Shown here piece after piece: positions 41,218-50,103 of a stretch of DNA of 51,416 bases. The notes under the pieces were generated by a model, which was not told the DNA's origin, did not search any database, and saw only the letters and a program-made list of their open reading frames with translations. The stretch is from positions 1 through 51,416 of the forward strand of contig CAJYKB010000006.1 in the NCBI GenBank assembly GCA_913774925.1, written 5' to 3'. The DNA comes from an uncultured Sphingomonas sp. Lineage in GTDB: Bacteria > Pseudomonadota > Alphaproteobacteria > Sphingomonadales > Sphingomonadaceae. A program made the translations under genes and the position numbers. Position 1 is the stretch's first letter. Each line of letters starts with the position of its first letter.

Positions 41218-42129
41218 ATGGCCGGCGCCAAGAACCACGAATACCATATCCTGCCACCCAGCCCGTGGCCGCTGCTCAGCTCCTTCGCGGCGCTGGTGAT
41301 GGCGGCCGGCGGCATCATGTACATGCATGAGGCGGTCGGCGGCGGCTGGGTGTTCCTGATGGGCCTGGCGGGCGTGCTGGCCTGCATGTACGGCTGGTGG
41401 CACCAGGTATTGCGCGAGGCGCGCGCGGGCGATCACACCCCGGTCGTGCAGCTGCACTTCCGCTACGGCATGATCCTGTTCATCGCGTCGGAGGTGATGT
41501 TCTTCGTCGGCTGGTTCTGGGCGTTCTTCGACTTCTCGCTCTTCCCGGTCGCGATGCAGGTCGTCGACGGCCAGGTCGAACGCGCGGCCGAGGGTGCCGC
41601 CGCGATCGCCGCGCAATGGCCGCCCAAGGGGCTGACGGTCATCAACGCGTTCGAGCTGCCGCTGCTCAACACGCTGATCCTGCTGTGCTCGGGCACCACC
41701 GTCACCTGGGCGCACCACGCGCTGATCCACAACCAGCGCGGCGGCGAGAAGCGCGGGCTCTGGGGTCTGCTGGGCGTGGGCGACCGCGACGGCGTGCTCA
41801 AGGGGCTGTGGCTGACGGTGGTGCTGGGCCTGATCTTCAGCTGCATCCAGGCGTATGAGTATGCGCACGCCCCGTTCCCCTTCAAGGGCATCAACTACGG
41901 CGCCGCCTTCTTCATGGCGACCGGGTTCCACGGCTTCCACGTGCTGGTCGGCACGATCTTCCTGATCGTCAACCTGATCCGTGCCTATGGCGGCTCCTTC
42001 ACGCCGAAGCAGCATTTCGGTTTCGAGGCGGCGGCCTGGTACTGGCACTTCGTCGACGTGGTGTGGCTGTTCCTGTTCGTCACCGTCTACGTCTGGGGCG
42101 GCTGGGGCGCGCCGGTCCACGGCGGATGA
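41218..42129 (+). CDS. ctaE: Cytochrome c oxidase subunit III
   Basis: Subunit III of the aa3-type oxidase, an inner-membrane protein with seven helices. The 303-residue product starts MAGAKNHEYHILPPSPWPLL and includes LHFRYGMILFIASEVMFFVG with the conserved Glu, LLCSGTTVTWAHHALIH, GFHGFHVLVGTIFLIVNLIR and the ending AAAWYWHFVDVVWLFLFVTV. ATG 41218 is preferred to a TTG nine bases earlier because the conserved start follows directly and GGGGA lies upstream. The stop overlaps the DUF983 gene (ATGA). Confidence 0.97.
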   Translation: MAGAKNHEYHILPPSPWPLLSSFAALVMAAGGIMYMHEAVGGGWVFLMGLAGVLACMYGWWHQVLREARAGDHTPVVQLHFRYGMILFIASEVMFFVGWFWAFFDFSLFPVAMQVVDGQVERAAEGAAAIAAQWPPKGLTVINAFELPLLNTLILLCSGTTVTWAHHALIHNQRGGEKRGLWGLLGVGDRDGVLKGLWLTVVLGLIFSCIQAYEYAHAPFPFKGINYGAAFFMATGFHGFHVLVGTIFLIVNLIRAYGGSFTPKQHFGFEAAAWYWHFVDVVWLFLFVTVYVWGGWGAPVHGG

Positions 42130-42503
42130 GCGACCTCGACCGGGCGGCGGTGGTGCCGCCGCTCCAGGTCGGGTTGAAAGGACTGTGTCCGCGATGCGGC
42201 GCCGCGACCCTGTTCGCCGGCGCCGTTCGTTTTTCCGACAGCTGCCGCGCGTGCGGGCTGCGCTTCGCCGATTTCAACGTGGGCGACGGGCCGGCGGCGT
42301 TCCTGACGCTGATCTGGGGCGCGATCATCGTGGCCCTCGCGGTGACGGTGGAATTGTCCTTCTCGCCGCCATGGTGGGTCCATGCCGTGCTGTGGATTCC
42401 ACTGACCGCGGCGGCCGTCATCTGGTCGCTGCGGGTGGCGAAGGGGTGGCTGATGGCCGCCGAATACCGCAACGCCGCGCGTGAGGGGCGGATCACGCGA
42501 TGA
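42126..42503 (+). CDS. DUF983 family membrane protein
   Basis: A 125-residue protein with a zinc-ribbon-like N-terminus (GLKGLCPRCGAATLFAG and SCRACGLRF, two CxxC pairs), GDGPAAFLTLIWGAIIVALA as first membrane helix, and a second helix WWVHAVLWIPLTAAAVIWSL. It overlaps coxC and SURF1 by ATGA on both sides. DUF983 lies between coxC and SURF1 in most alphaproteobacteria, pointing to an oxidase assembly role that is not defined. Confidence 0.92.
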   Translation: MSDLDRAAVVPPLQVGLKGLCPRCGAATLFAGAVRFSDSCRACGLRFADFNVGDGPAAFLTLIWGAIIVALAVTVELSFSPPWWVHAVLWIPLTAAAVIWSLRVAKGWLMAAEYRNAAREGRITR

Positions 42504-43120
42504 AGCGGGTGCCGCTGGTCCCGACGCTGGTCGTCGGGCTCGCGATCGTCGCGATGATCGCGCTGGGCGTATGGCAGCTGGCCGATCGTCTGCCCGCGAA
42601 GGAAGCGTATCTCGCCCAGCTGGCGGGTAATCCGGCCAAGCCGGTGATGGCGTGGCCGCGTATGCCCGACGACACGATGCTGTTCCGACGCGCATCGGCC
42701 TTCTGCCTGGAGCCGGTGGACATCAGGCGCGCGGGTGCGGGCGCAGCGGGGTTCCGCCTGATCGCGACGTGCCGCACCGGGGCGGAGGGGCCGGGCCTGC
42801 GCGTCCAGATCGGCACCACGCGCGATCCGGAGGCGAAGGTGGCGTGGCCCGGCGGCGACGTGAGCGGCTGGATCGCGCATGCGCCCGACGCGCGCCCGCT
42901 GATCGCGGGGTTGTTTTCGAAGGCTGTCCCGGAGTTCCTGCTGGTCGCGGATCGTCCCGCACCGGGGCTGAACGCCAATGCGCGGCCCGACATCTCCTCG
43001 GTCCCCAACAACCACCTCGCCTACGGCGTGCAATGGTTCCTCTTCGCCGCGGTCGCGGCGATCGTCTACGCCTTCGCGCTGCGGCGGCGTGCGAAGGATG
43101 CACCGTCACCGCGTCCCTGA
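42500..43120 (+). CDS. SURF1 family cytochrome oxidase assembly protein
   Basis: SURF1 helps heme A insertion into subunit I. The 206-residue product has the N-terminal helix LVVGLAIVAMIALGVWQLAD, a periplasmic domain, and the C-terminal motif NNHLAYGVQWFLFAAVAAIV that marks the second helix. It is shorter than typical SURF1 proteins (about 230-250) and the usual RG-G motif region is not obvious. The start overlaps the DUF983 stop. It is the last gene of the oxidase operon and is followed by a long repeat cluster. Confidence 0.92.
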   Translation: MKRVPLVPTLVVGLAIVAMIALGVWQLADRLPAKEAYLAQLAGNPAKPVMAWPRMPDDTMLFRRASAFCLEPVDIRRAGAGAAGFRLIATCRTGAEGPGLRVQIGTTRDPEAKVAWPGGDVSGWIAHAPDARPLIAGLFSKAVPEFLLVADRPAPGLNANARPDISSVPNNHLAYGVQWFLFAAVAAIVYAFALRRRAKDAPSPRP

Positions 43121-43130
43121 GCGGGGGTTT

Positions 43131-43374
43131 GTTCGCGCGAAGACGCGAAGACGCGACGAAGGTAGTTCACGCGGAGGCGCGGAGACGCGGGAGGTATCAC
43201 GCCCTTGGCGAGGTATCCGCGGCAGCAACGAACGGCTTATGGTCTCCCGGCACCGATGTCCCTCGCGTGACACCTCCGCGTCTCCGCGCCTCCGCGCGAA
43301 CCAAACAGGCTGCATACGGGCGAAGCGCTCGCCTCGCGCGCGCCCTCTTCGCGGCGTCGCGTCTTCGCGTGAAC
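43131..43374. repeat. Nested inverted repeats of GCGAAGACGCG and GCGGAGACGCG units
   Basis: Outer arms: GTTCGCGCGAAGACGCGAAG from 43131 and GGCGTCGCGTCTTCGCGTGA near the end (about 43352-43371). Inner arms: AGTTCACGCGGAGGCGCGGA from 43164 and CGTCTCCGCGCCTCCGCGCG (about 43278-43297). The four arms form two nested stems over 244 bases. They fill the gap between SURF1 and the convergent molybdoprotein gene, with no coding content. This unit type differs from the CGTCACCCCGG family. Confidence 0.8.
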
Positions 43375-44118
43375 CTAGATCCCGGCCCACCAGTCGTAGT
43401 CGACGTTATCCTCCCAATACCCGCCGCGCCCCTTGCCGATGCCGTCGAGCGACGCGACCGCGCTCACCCGCATCAGATATTTGGCGTGCTTGTACCCCAG
43501 CTGCCGCTCGACTCGTAGTCGCAGCGGCGCGCCATGCCCGACGTCGAGGAAGCGATCATTCATCGCCCAGGCGAGAATCGTCTGCGGATGGAAGGCGTCG
43601 ACGAGGTCGATCGACTCGTAATAGGGTGCGCCGCCGTACAGGTCGGCGCAGGTGAAGACGATGTAGCGCGCCGCATCGCGCAGCCCCGCGGCGTTCAGCA
43701 CGTCGCCCAGACGCGGCCCCTGCCACTTGCCGATCGCGCTCCACCCCTCGACGCAGTCGTGCCGCGTGATCTGCGCGCGCTGCGGAAAGGCGCCCAGATC
43801 GCCCAGCGACAGCCGCAGCGGTCGCGCCACGAGGCCGTCGACCGTCAGCCGCCAGTCGGCGAACCGCCCCGCGCGCAACGCCGCATATTCGGGCGTACCG
43901 GGATCGCGCGTACCGTTGGTGCGGAAGCGTGGCGACATCTGGTCCGGGCGGAACTCGGGCGCCAGCGCGTCGCGGTTCGACAGCGCGCGCTGGAGCCCGC
44001 GGTGCATGTCCTCGCCCTTGAACAGGATCGTGCGCACCTCGGGCTGCCGGATCACGCGGTCGCAGCCCGCCAGCACCAGTCCCGCGCCTCCCGCGATGAG
44101 GGTCCGTCGCGCGATCAT
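43375..44118 (-). CDS. YedY/MsrP-like molybdopterin-dependent oxidoreductase
   Basis: A 247-residue sulfite-oxidase-fold protein. N-terminal signal with a lipobox-like ending (LIAGGAGLVLAGCDR), then the Mo-cofactor domain: WRLTVDGLVARPLRLSLGDL, ITRHDCVEGWSAIGKWQGPR with the Mo ligand C122, FTCADLYGGAPYYESIDLVD, and GAPLRLRVERQLGYKHAKYL. The family includes MsrP, which repairs oxidised methionine in periplasmic proteins. The next gene upstream is a cytochrome b protein with a one-ATGA overlap, as with the YedY/YedZ pair, though YedZ itself is a different fold. A true MsrP role is inference. Confidence 0.87.
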   Translation of the reverse strand: MIARRTLIAGGAGLVLAGCDRVIRQPEVRTILFKGEDMHRGLQRALSNRDALAPEFRPDQMSPRFRTNGTRDPGTPEYAALRAGRFADWRLTVDGLVARPLRLSLGDLGAFPQRAQITRHDCVEGWSAIGKWQGPRLGDVLNAAGLRDAARYIVFTCADLYGGAPYYESIDLVDAFHPQTILAWAMNDRFLDVGHGAPLRLRVERQLGYKHAKYLMRVSAVASLDGIGKGRGGYWEDNVDYDWWAGI

Positions 44119-44813
44119 TCCGGCACCCTCCACCGCCCGGTCACGATCGAGCGCAGTTCGTTCCACGGCCCCGCCAGGATCACCATCGCGAGATGGACGA
44201 TCGTGAACAGCGCGATCGCCGCCATCGCGATGAAGTGGAGCGAGCGCGCCGACTGTCGTCCGCCGAACACGTCGAGCAGCCAGGGCCATGCCGCGTTCAT
44301 TCCCGGCGACAGCGCAAGCCCGGTCAGGATTACCAGCGGCAACATCACGAACAGCACGCCGACGTAACTGAGCTTCTGCAGGACGTTGTACGCCCCCGGC
44401 GCCGCCGGGTCGTGGAACCGCAAGCGCAGGTGCGCGCGCAGGTCCGCGCCGAGGTGGGCGGGCGATAGGTCGCGCGCCCGCACCCGCAGGTCGCGCGCGA
44501 TATGCCGGTCGAGCAGCGCCACGATCAGATAGACGAGCAGCGAGAACGCCAGCACCAGTGCGAAGAACAGGTGCCATCGCCGCGAGATCGCCAGGTTATA
44601 GCTCGCCGGGATCGTCAGCCACGCGGGAAAGCGGGGCAGCGTGGCCCAGGCGTGATCGAGATTGGCGCCGTACGCGCCCCAGTACAGCCGCGGATGCGCG
44701 TTGGAGATGCCCAGCCCGGACCCGATCAGCACGAAGATGCTGACCGCGTTGACCGCGTGCCACAGGCGCGTGGACAGGCGGTGCCGGCGAATGACGATTG
44801 AACCCATGGTCAT
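44115..44813 (-). CDS. Cytochrome b561-type membrane protein, partner of the molybdoprotein
   Basis: A 232-residue membrane protein with about four helices. The N-terminal HRLSTRLWHAVNAVSIFVLI and RRWHLFFALVLAFSLLVYLI carry histidines placed to bind heme b; later LSYVGVLFVMLPLVILTGLA and SLHFIAMAAIALFTIVHLAM repeat the pattern. It belongs to the cytochrome b/b6 or Ni-hydrogenase-type b561 superfamily. ATG 44813 is used; ATG 44807 has better spacing to AGG. The gene overlaps the YedY-like gene, so it probably passes electrons to it from the quinone pool. Confidence 0.86.
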   Translation of the reverse strand: MTMGSIVIRRHRLSTRLWHAVNAVSIFVLIGSGLGISNAHPRLYWGAYGANLDHAWATLPRFPAWLTIPASYNLAISRRWHLFFALVLAFSLLVYLIVALLDRHIARDLRVRARDLSPAHLGADLRAHLRLRFHDPAAPGAYNVLQKLSYVGVLFVMLPLVILTGLALSPGMNAAWPWLLDVFGGRQSARSLHFIAMAAIALFTIVHLAMVILAGPWNELRSIVTGRWRVPE

Positions 44814-44833
44814 CACCTAGCAGAACGCACGAC

Positions 44834-45451
44834 ATGACCGAATGGCATTCCTACGCACCCGCCGCCGGGCACGGGCTGCGCCACGATCCGCTCAATGCGA
44901 TCGTCGCGCCGCGCCCGATCGGCTGGATCAGCACCGTCTCGGCGCAGGGGGTGCGCAACCTGGCCCCCTACAGCTTCTTCAACCTGTTCGCCTATCGCCC
45001 CCCGATCGTCGCCTTCTGCTCGGCCGGCGCCAAGGATTCGCTCGCCAACGCGCAGGCGACGGGCGAGTTCGTCTGGAACCTCGCGACGCGCGACCTGGCG
45101 GAGGCGATGAACGCGACCTCCGCCGGCGTCGCACCGGGCGAGGACGAGTTCGCGCTCGCGCACCTCGACACCCTCCCCTCGCACCGCGTCCGCCCGGCGC
45201 GCGTCGCCGCCAGCCCGGTGCAGTTCGAGTGCGTGGTGACGCAGGTGCTGCGCCTTCAGGGAAGGGACGGTGCCGAGATCGACTATTGGATGGTCTTCGG
45301 CGAGGCGGTCGCGATCCACATCGACCGCGCAATGCTGGACGACGGAATATACCAGACCGCCCGCGCCCGCCCGATCACCCGTGGCGGCGGCCCGGCCGAT
45401 TACTTCGAGATCCGCGAGGATGCGCTGTTCCAAATGCGGCGGCCGGGCTGA
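44834..45451 (+). CDS. Flavin reductase-like FMN-binding split-barrel protein
   Basis: A 205-residue protein with the flavin reductase-like core: NAIVAPRPIGWISTVSAQG, NLAPYSFFNLFAYRPPIVAF, KDSLANAQATGEFVWNLATR and a C-terminal DGIYQTARARPITRGGGPAD. These bind FMN and either reduce it with NAD(P)H or act as an oxidoreductase of unknown substrate. It is divergent from the cytochrome b gene with only 20 bases between the starts. No partner monooxygenase is nearby. Confidence 0.88.
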   Translation: MTEWHSYAPAAGHGLRHDPLNAIVAPRPIGWISTVSAQGVRNLAPYSFFNLFAYRPPIVAFCSAGAKDSLANAQATGEFVWNLATRDLAEAMNATSAGVAPGEDEFALAHLDTLPSHRVRPARVAASPVQFECVVTQVLRLQGRDGAEIDYWMVFGEAVAIHIDRAMLDDGIYQTARARPITRGGGPADYFEIREDALFQMRRPG

Positions 45452-45457
45452 CGCGAC

Positions 45458-46216
45458 CTATCCATAAGCCCGCGCGAAGAACACAGCGGTCGTCGCGCCG
45501 GTCACCAGCAGCGTCCACGCGCGCACCAGTCCGGCGGGCAGCCGCCGCCCGACCAGCGCGCCGCCCCACCCGCCCAGCAGCGCGCCCGCAATCATCGGGG
45601 CCGCGGCCTCCCACCGGACCATGCCGGTCGCAACGAAGACGATCGCGGCGGCAGCGTTCGCGACGCCGAGCATCAGCGTGCGCGGCGCGAACAGCGCGCG
45701 CGGGCTGATCCCGGCAAGCAGGCCGTAGAGCGCGGTGGTCATCAGCCCCACCCCGCCGCCGAAATAGCCGCCATAGACGCCCAGCAGCGCCTGCATCGCC
45801 AGCAGCGTGCGCCGCCCGATCGTGACCCGCCGCGCCAGCGCATCGGCCGCGCGCTTCCCCGCGAGCATCACCGCCAGCGCGAACAGCAGCAGCCACGGGA
45901 TGATGAGGTCGAACGCGCGCGTCGGGGTCAGCACCAGCAGCGCGCTGCCGACCAGCCCGGCCGCGAAGGTGATGACGCAGAGTAGCCGCCAGTCGACCCC
46001 GCCGACCGGTCCCAGCTCCGCGCGATAGCCCCATGCGCTCGCCCCCGCCCCCGGCAGCAGCGCCACGTTGGAGGTGGCGTTGGCGATGTTCGCGGGCAGC
46101 CCGATCGCGATCAGCGCGGGCAGCGTGGCGAAGGTGCCGCCCCCCGCCAGCGCGTTCATCGTGCCCCCCAGCGTCCCGGCGGCGAAGGCGAGCAGCATGT
46201 CGGACGGGGCGATCAT
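45458..46216 (-). CDS. TSUP (TauE/SafE) family permease
   Basis: A 252-residue inner-membrane protein with about seven to eight hydrophobic helices and duplicated TSUP motifs: AGTLGGTMNALAGGGTFATL near the start and LGVYGGYFGGGVGLMTTALY in the second half. The family moves sulfite, sulfonate or other anions. ATG 46216 is chosen because MIAPSDMLLAFAAG begins the first helix; a longer in-frame start lacks support. It converges on the flavin reductase gene with six bases between stops. Substrate unknown. Confidence 0.9.
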   Translation of the reverse strand: MIAPSDMLLAFAAGTLGGTMNALAGGGTFATLPALIAIGLPANIANATSNVALLPGAGASAWGYRAELGPVGGVDWRLLCVITFAAGLVGSALLVLTPTRAFDLIIPWLLLFALAVMLAGKRAADALARRVTIGRRTLLAMQALLGVYGGYFGGGVGLMTTALYGLLAGISPRALFAPRTLMLGVANAAAAIVFVATGMVRWEAAAPMIAGALLGGWGGALVGRRLPAGLVRAWTLLVTGATTAVFFARAYG

Positions 46217-46326
46217 CGGTCGCGTCGCATAGCAGCCGGCATCATCCCTCCCCAAGCGCCCGTCGTGCATCGACTTGGAAGCCGCCCGGGCACGCGTCAA
46301 CGCATGTCATCGATACCTTACCGTAA

Positions 46327-46340
46327 CTAACGCACGTTAG
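46327..46340. promoter_or_regulatory. CTAACG-CA-CGTTAG palindrome upstream of the chemoreceptor
   Basis: A perfect 14-base inverted repeat 20 bases before the chemoreceptor ATG. Its core TAAC-N4-GTTA has the same form as the two sites at 26614 and 29977, though flanking bases differ. It may be an operator; relation to the other two is uncertain. Confidence 0.45.
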
Positions 46341-46360
46341 CGGGGACTCTCCTCCTGCGG

Positions 46361-47632
46361 ATGCTACGGGTGACAGAACAGACCGATCTCCTCTCGCTTG
46401 CGCTGGATCATATGGCCAACGGCCTCGTCGCGATCGACGCGCAGGAGCGAATCCTGCTGGTCAATCAACGCTTTCATCAGCTGTTCCGGCTGGTCCCGGG
46501 GTCGGTCCGCGTCGGCCACGCGCTGTCGCACCTGCTGGAGCAGGTGGGACGCAGCGTCGGCTGGGACGAGCAGCGAATCGCCCGCGTGCTGAACAACCAC
46601 CGTCAGTGGCGAACGCATGGCCAGGTGCGTACCTTCGATCATCATTACGATGACGGCACCGTGCTGCACATCACCTTCAGCCCGCAACCGGACGGTTCCG
46701 CCGTACTGACCTATGACGACGTCACGCATGCGCGCCAGATGGAGGCCGTCGTGTCGGGGCGGTCCATCAAGGCGGAGCGCTATCGCAACGACGTGTCCGC
46801 CGCCGTATCGGGCGTGGTGGCCGCGTCGCAGGCCGCACGCCATGCCGGTGACGTGATGGTCACGCACACCACGCTGGTACGGTCCCGCATCGCCGACATG
46901 GGCACGGTCGCGCGGCAGAGCAGCGACGCGCTGCACCAGGTCGGGACCGCCACGGACGAGGTGCGCGGCGTGATCGACACGGTCATCGCGCAGACCGATC
47001 ACGCCGTCACCGCCACCGCCTCCGCGCTGGGCGACGTGCACCGCAGCGACGTGCTGTTCGCCAACCTGAGCCAGCATGCCGAGGAGATCGGCTCGATCCT
47101 GGACGTGATCGGCGCGCTGGCGGGGCAGAGCCGGCTGCTGGCGCTGAACGCCACGATCGAGGCGGCGCGCGCCGGCGATGCCGGGCACCCGTTCCGGGTC
47201 GTGGCGCAGGAGGTGAAGTCGCTGTCGCACCAGATCGCGCGCGCCACGGTGGCGATCGCGGACCGCATCGCGGGCGTGCGCAGCGCGGTGGTGGAGGTGG
47301 TGGTGGCCAATGGCGCGGTCCACGGCCGGTTGAACGACATTCACGTCCGCGCGGGGTCGATCCGCGGCAGCGCGGCCGCCACGCTGACGCACGTCGATAC
47401 CGTGATGCAGGTGATGGACGAGCTGACGCGGATCACGACGCACGCGGGCGAGCGGTTTCGCCAGCTGGACGACGGCGATCGTCGCCTCGCCGAGGCGCTG
47501 AGCGAGGCGACCCGTCAGTTCGACCGGGTCGGCGGATCGGTCACGACGCTGGTCGCCGGGGCGCAGCGCTTCTGGGCCGATCATCTGGACCCGGAACAGC
47601 CGGGGCAGGAACCGATCCGCGCCGTGGCGTAA
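46361..47632 (+). CDS. Soluble PAS-domain methyl-accepting chemotaxis protein
   Basis: A 423-residue cytoplasmic chemoreceptor. An N-terminal PAS-like domain (about residues 8-130) has [20 protein letters not shown] and [20 protein letters not shown] long helical region leads to the MCP signalling tip [20 protein letters not shown] then [20 protein letters not shown] (about residues 247-290), which contacts CheA and CheW. No membrane helix or HAMP domain is visible. It would sense an internal cue, possibly redox or a small ligand. Its TAA directly abuts the convergent rlmN stop. A palindrome lies 20 bases upstream. Confidence 0.91.
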   Translation: MLRVTEQTDLLSLALDHMANGLVAIDAQERILLVNQRFHQLFRLVPGSVRVGHALSHLLEQVGRSVGWDEQRIARVLNNHRQWRTHGQVRTFDHHYDDGTVLHITFSPQPDGSAVLTYDDVTHARQMEAVVSGRSIKAERYRNDVSAAVSGVVAASQAARHAGDVMVTHTTLVRSRIADMGTVARQSSDALHQVGTATDEVRGVIDTVIAQTDHAVTATASALGDVHRSDVLFANLSQHAEEIGSILDVIGALAGQSRLLALNATIEAARAGDAGHPFRVVAQEVKSLSHQIARATVAIADRIAGVRSAVVEVVVANGAVHGRLNDIHVRAGSIRGSAAATLTHVDTVMQVMDELTRITTHAGERFRQLDDGDRRLAEALSEATRQFDRVGGSVTTLVAGAQRFWADHLDPEQPGQEPIRAVA

Positions 47633-48841
47633 TCAGCCGAGCGCGGCCTGCTTTTCCTCCGCCAGCCGGTCCAGCTCGGCGCGCGACTTCTTCTCCGCGG
47701 CGGTCTTCAGCTGGCCGCAGGCCGCATCGATGTCGCGCCCGCGCGGGGTGCGGACGGGGGCGGAGATGCCGCCTTCGAAGATGATGTCGCTGAACCGCCG
47801 CACGCGATCGGGCGTGGAGGTGTCGTAGGGCGCGCCGGGCCAGGGGTTGAACGGGATCAGGTTCACCTTGGCGGGCAGCTTGTACTGCTTGAGCAGTCGG
47901 ACCAGCTCGTACGCCTCCGCGTCCGAGTCGTTCTTGTCCTTCAGCATCACATATTCGAACGTGATGCGGCGCGCATTGTTGGCGCCGGGATAGTCGGCGC
48001 ACGCCTGCAACAGCTCCTCGATGCCGTATTTGCGATTGAGCGGCACGATCTCATCGCGCACTTCCTTCGTCACCGCGTGGAGCGACACCGCCAGATTGAC
48101 CCCGATCTCCGCCCCCGCGCGCGCCATCATCGGCACCACGCCGGAGGTGGACAGCGTGATCCGCCGCTTGCTGAGCGCCAGGCCGTCGCCGTCCATCACC
48201 AGCTTCAGCGCGTCGCGCACCGCGTCGAAGTTATACAGCGGCTCGCCCATCCCCATCATCACGATGTTGGTCAGCATCCGCCCCTCGGGCTGGCTCGGCC
48301 ATTCGCCCAGCGCGTCGCGCGCCAGCATCACCTGCCCCACGATCTCGCCCGCGGTCAGATTGCGGACCAGGCGCATCGTGCCGGTGTGGCAGAAGCGGCA
48401 GTTGAGCGTGCACCCCACCTGGCTCGACACGCACAGCGTGCCGCGGTCGGCGTCCGGGATGAACACCATCTCGTAATCCTGCGCGTCGTCGCTGCGCAGC
48501 AGCCACTTGCGCGTGCCGTCGCTGGACACCTGCGCCTCGACCACCTGCGGGCGGCCGATCACGAAGCGTTCGGCCAGCCAGGGATGCTGCGCCTTGGCGA
48601 TATCGGTCATCACCGAAAAGTCGGTCGCGCCGCGGTTGTAGATCCAGTGCCAGATCTGCTTGGCGCGCAGCTTCGCCGCCTTCGCGTCGAGCCCGGCGTC
48701 GGCCAGCACCTGGCGCAATTGTTCGCGCGGCATGCCGATGAGGTCGAGGCGACCGTCCGCGCGCGGCACGGCGACGCGCGGGACGGGCACGGGGTCGATG
48801 TGCCCCGGGATGGGCATGATGGCGGCCGGCTCTGTCAGCAT
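47633..48841 (-). CDS. rlmN: Dual-specificity 23S rRNA A2503/tRNA A37 C2-methyltransferase RlmN
   Basis: RlmN is a radical-SAM enzyme that methylates C2 of A2503 in 23S rRNA and A37 in some tRNAs. The 402-residue product has the Fe-S cysteine triad in [20 protein letters not shown] (C144, C148, C151), [34 protein letters not shown], and the C-terminal [11 protein letters not shown] with the catalytic Cys. Start 48841 is chosen; another ATG (MPIPGHI, eight residues on) is possible. Its stop abuts that of the chemoreceptor with no bases between. The IalB-like gene is 25 bases upstream. Confidence 0.97.
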   Translation of the reverse strand: MLTEPAAIMPIPGHIDPVPVPRVAVPRADGRLDLIGMPREQLRQVLADAGLDAKAAKLRAKQIWHWIYNRGATDFSVMTDIAKAQHPWLAERFVIGRPQVVEAQVSSDGTRKWLLRSDDAQDYEMVFIPDADRGTLCVSSQVGCTLNCRFCHTGTMRLVRNLTAGEIVGQVMLARDALGEWPSQPEGRMLTNIVMMGMGEPLYNFDAVRDALKLVMDGDGLALSKRRITLSTSGVVPMMARAGAEIGVNLAVSLHAVTKEVRDEIVPLNRKYGIEELLQACADYPGANNARRITFEYVMLKDKNDSDAEAYELVRLLKQYKLPAKVNLIPFNPWPGAPYDTSTPDRVRRFSDIIFEGGISAPVRTPRGRDIDAACGQLKTAAEKKSRAELDRLAEEKQAALG

Positions 48842-48866
48842 CCCCGCCACATAGGCGAAAACGGGC

Positions 48867-49340
48867 TCACTTTCCAGCCCGGCGACACCCCAGCTGCGCG
48901 GCGTCGATCGCGGTCGGCGCGCCGGACAGCGCGTAGAGATCGGTGATCGCGCCGCCCGCCGCATCCGCGGAGGTCACCGTCATCGCGCGCCCCCCGCGCA
49001 TCGCGCCGACGATCGCGCGATCGGTCGCGGCATCCGGCGCACGCGCATCGCGACGATCGCCGACCAGCGAGAAGCGCCGCTCCCCCACCGCCAGCGTGAT
49101 CGCCGCACCCGTGCCGCGTGCGCGCGACAGCCGCACGAAGACCGCGGGCGCGCCGCTCGCCCCGTAGCGCGCGGCGACGGTGGCGAAGGCGCCGCTGCGG
49201 TCCGGCGTGCCGTCCGCCGCCAATGGCTGCGCGATCGCGAAGCAGCGCGGCGGCTGCGAATCGCGCAGCGCGGCCCAGCGCTCCCACACGCCCAGTGCGG
49301 AACGCTCCCCCGCCAGCAGCAGCGCCAGCGACAGGATCAC
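48867..49340 (-). CDS. Exported IalB-like protein of unknown function
   Basis: A 157-residue protein with a short hydrophobic signal ([16 protein letters not shown]) and a region like sphingomonad proteins related to invasion-associated locus [60 protein letters not shown], and a C-terminal AAQLGCRRA. Two Cys (RCFAI and LGCRR) may form a disulfide. The GTG start overlaps the histidine phosphatase stop as GTGA. It is followed by rlmN, an arrangement that recurs in sphingomonads. Role unknown. Confidence 0.72.
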   Translation of the reverse strand: MILSLALLLAGERSALGVWERWAALRDSQPPRCFAIAQPLAADGTPDRSGAFATVAARYGASGAPAVFVRLSRARGTGAAITLAVGERRFSLVGDRRDARAPDAATDRAIVGAMRGGRAMTVTSADAAGGAITDLYALSGAPTAIDAAQLGCRRAGK

Positions 49341-49969
49341 GCGGGCGCGTGCCCGGTGCCGAGATGGACGACCGTTTCGCGCCCGCGTTCGATCATCGTC
49401 ACCGTCCCCTGCGGATGCCCCGGGAGCACCGGCGCGCCGCAGGGGTCGTCGGGGGCACCGGTCATCACGCCGCGCAGCACCCGGCTGGAAATGCCGTGCA
49501 TGATGACCAGCCGGTCGCCGTCATCGTCGTCGGTGTCCGCCAGCCACCCCGACACCCGCGCCGCGATCCGGTCGTAGGTTTCGCCATCGGGCGCGCAGGT
49601 CAGCAGCCCGCCCGCCTGCACCACGCTGCCGTGTTCCGCGGTCAGATCCGCGTAATAGCGCCCGCCCCACGACCCCATGTCGATCTCCGTCAGCCGCGCG
49701 TCGGTGCGCGCCTGATGCCAGTCCAGTTCCAGATGCTCGGCGACGATCGCCAGCGTCTGAAGCGCGCGGCCCGTGGGCGAGGCCCAGAGCGTCAGCGCCG
49801 GCTTCGCGCCCAGCGCCGCCCGCAGCGCACGCCCCATCTCGTCCGCCTGCGCGAAGCCGGCGCGGGTCAGCGGGGTATGCGGCGCGTCGCCCTGCATCCG
49901 GCGCGCGGCGTTGAAGACGGTTTCGCCGTGGCGCGCGATCCAGTCGCGGCCCTTTCGTGTGCTGCTCAT
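49337..49969 (-). CDS. Histidine phosphatase family protein (phosphoglycerate mutase-like)
   Basis: A 210-residue member of the histidine phosphatase superfamily: catalytic motif IARHGETVFNAARRMQG (His at residue 14), SPTGRALQTLAIVAEHL, DARLTEIDMGSWGGRYYADL with the acid residue, and the second His in LVIMHGISSRVLRGVMTG. Such proteins act as phosphatases on sugars or nucleotides, less often as cofactor-dependent phosphoglycerate mutase. It starts the minus-strand run phosphatase-IalB-like-rlmN. Substrate cannot be read from the sequence. Confidence 0.92.
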   Translation of the reverse strand: MSSTRKGRDWIARHGETVFNAARRMQGDAPHTPLTRAGFAQADEMGRALRAALGAKPALTLWASPTGRALQTLAIVAEHLELDWHQARTDARLTEIDMGSWGGRYYADLTAEHGSVVQAGGLLTCAPDGETYDRIAARVSGWLADTDDDDGDRLVIMHGISSRVLRGVMTGAPDDPCGAPVLPGHPQGTVTMIERGRETVVHLGTGHAPA

Positions 49970-50103
49970 GCCCGTGGTGTCCCGCGGCTGTTGCCCAGAT
50001 GCAACGGAAATTCCTGTTTATATGAGGTTCATGCAACGCCGGCGGCTGCCGCTATTTGAACCGCCACGCCCCGCGATCGGGGCGGGCAATTTCGGAGTGA
50101 GAC

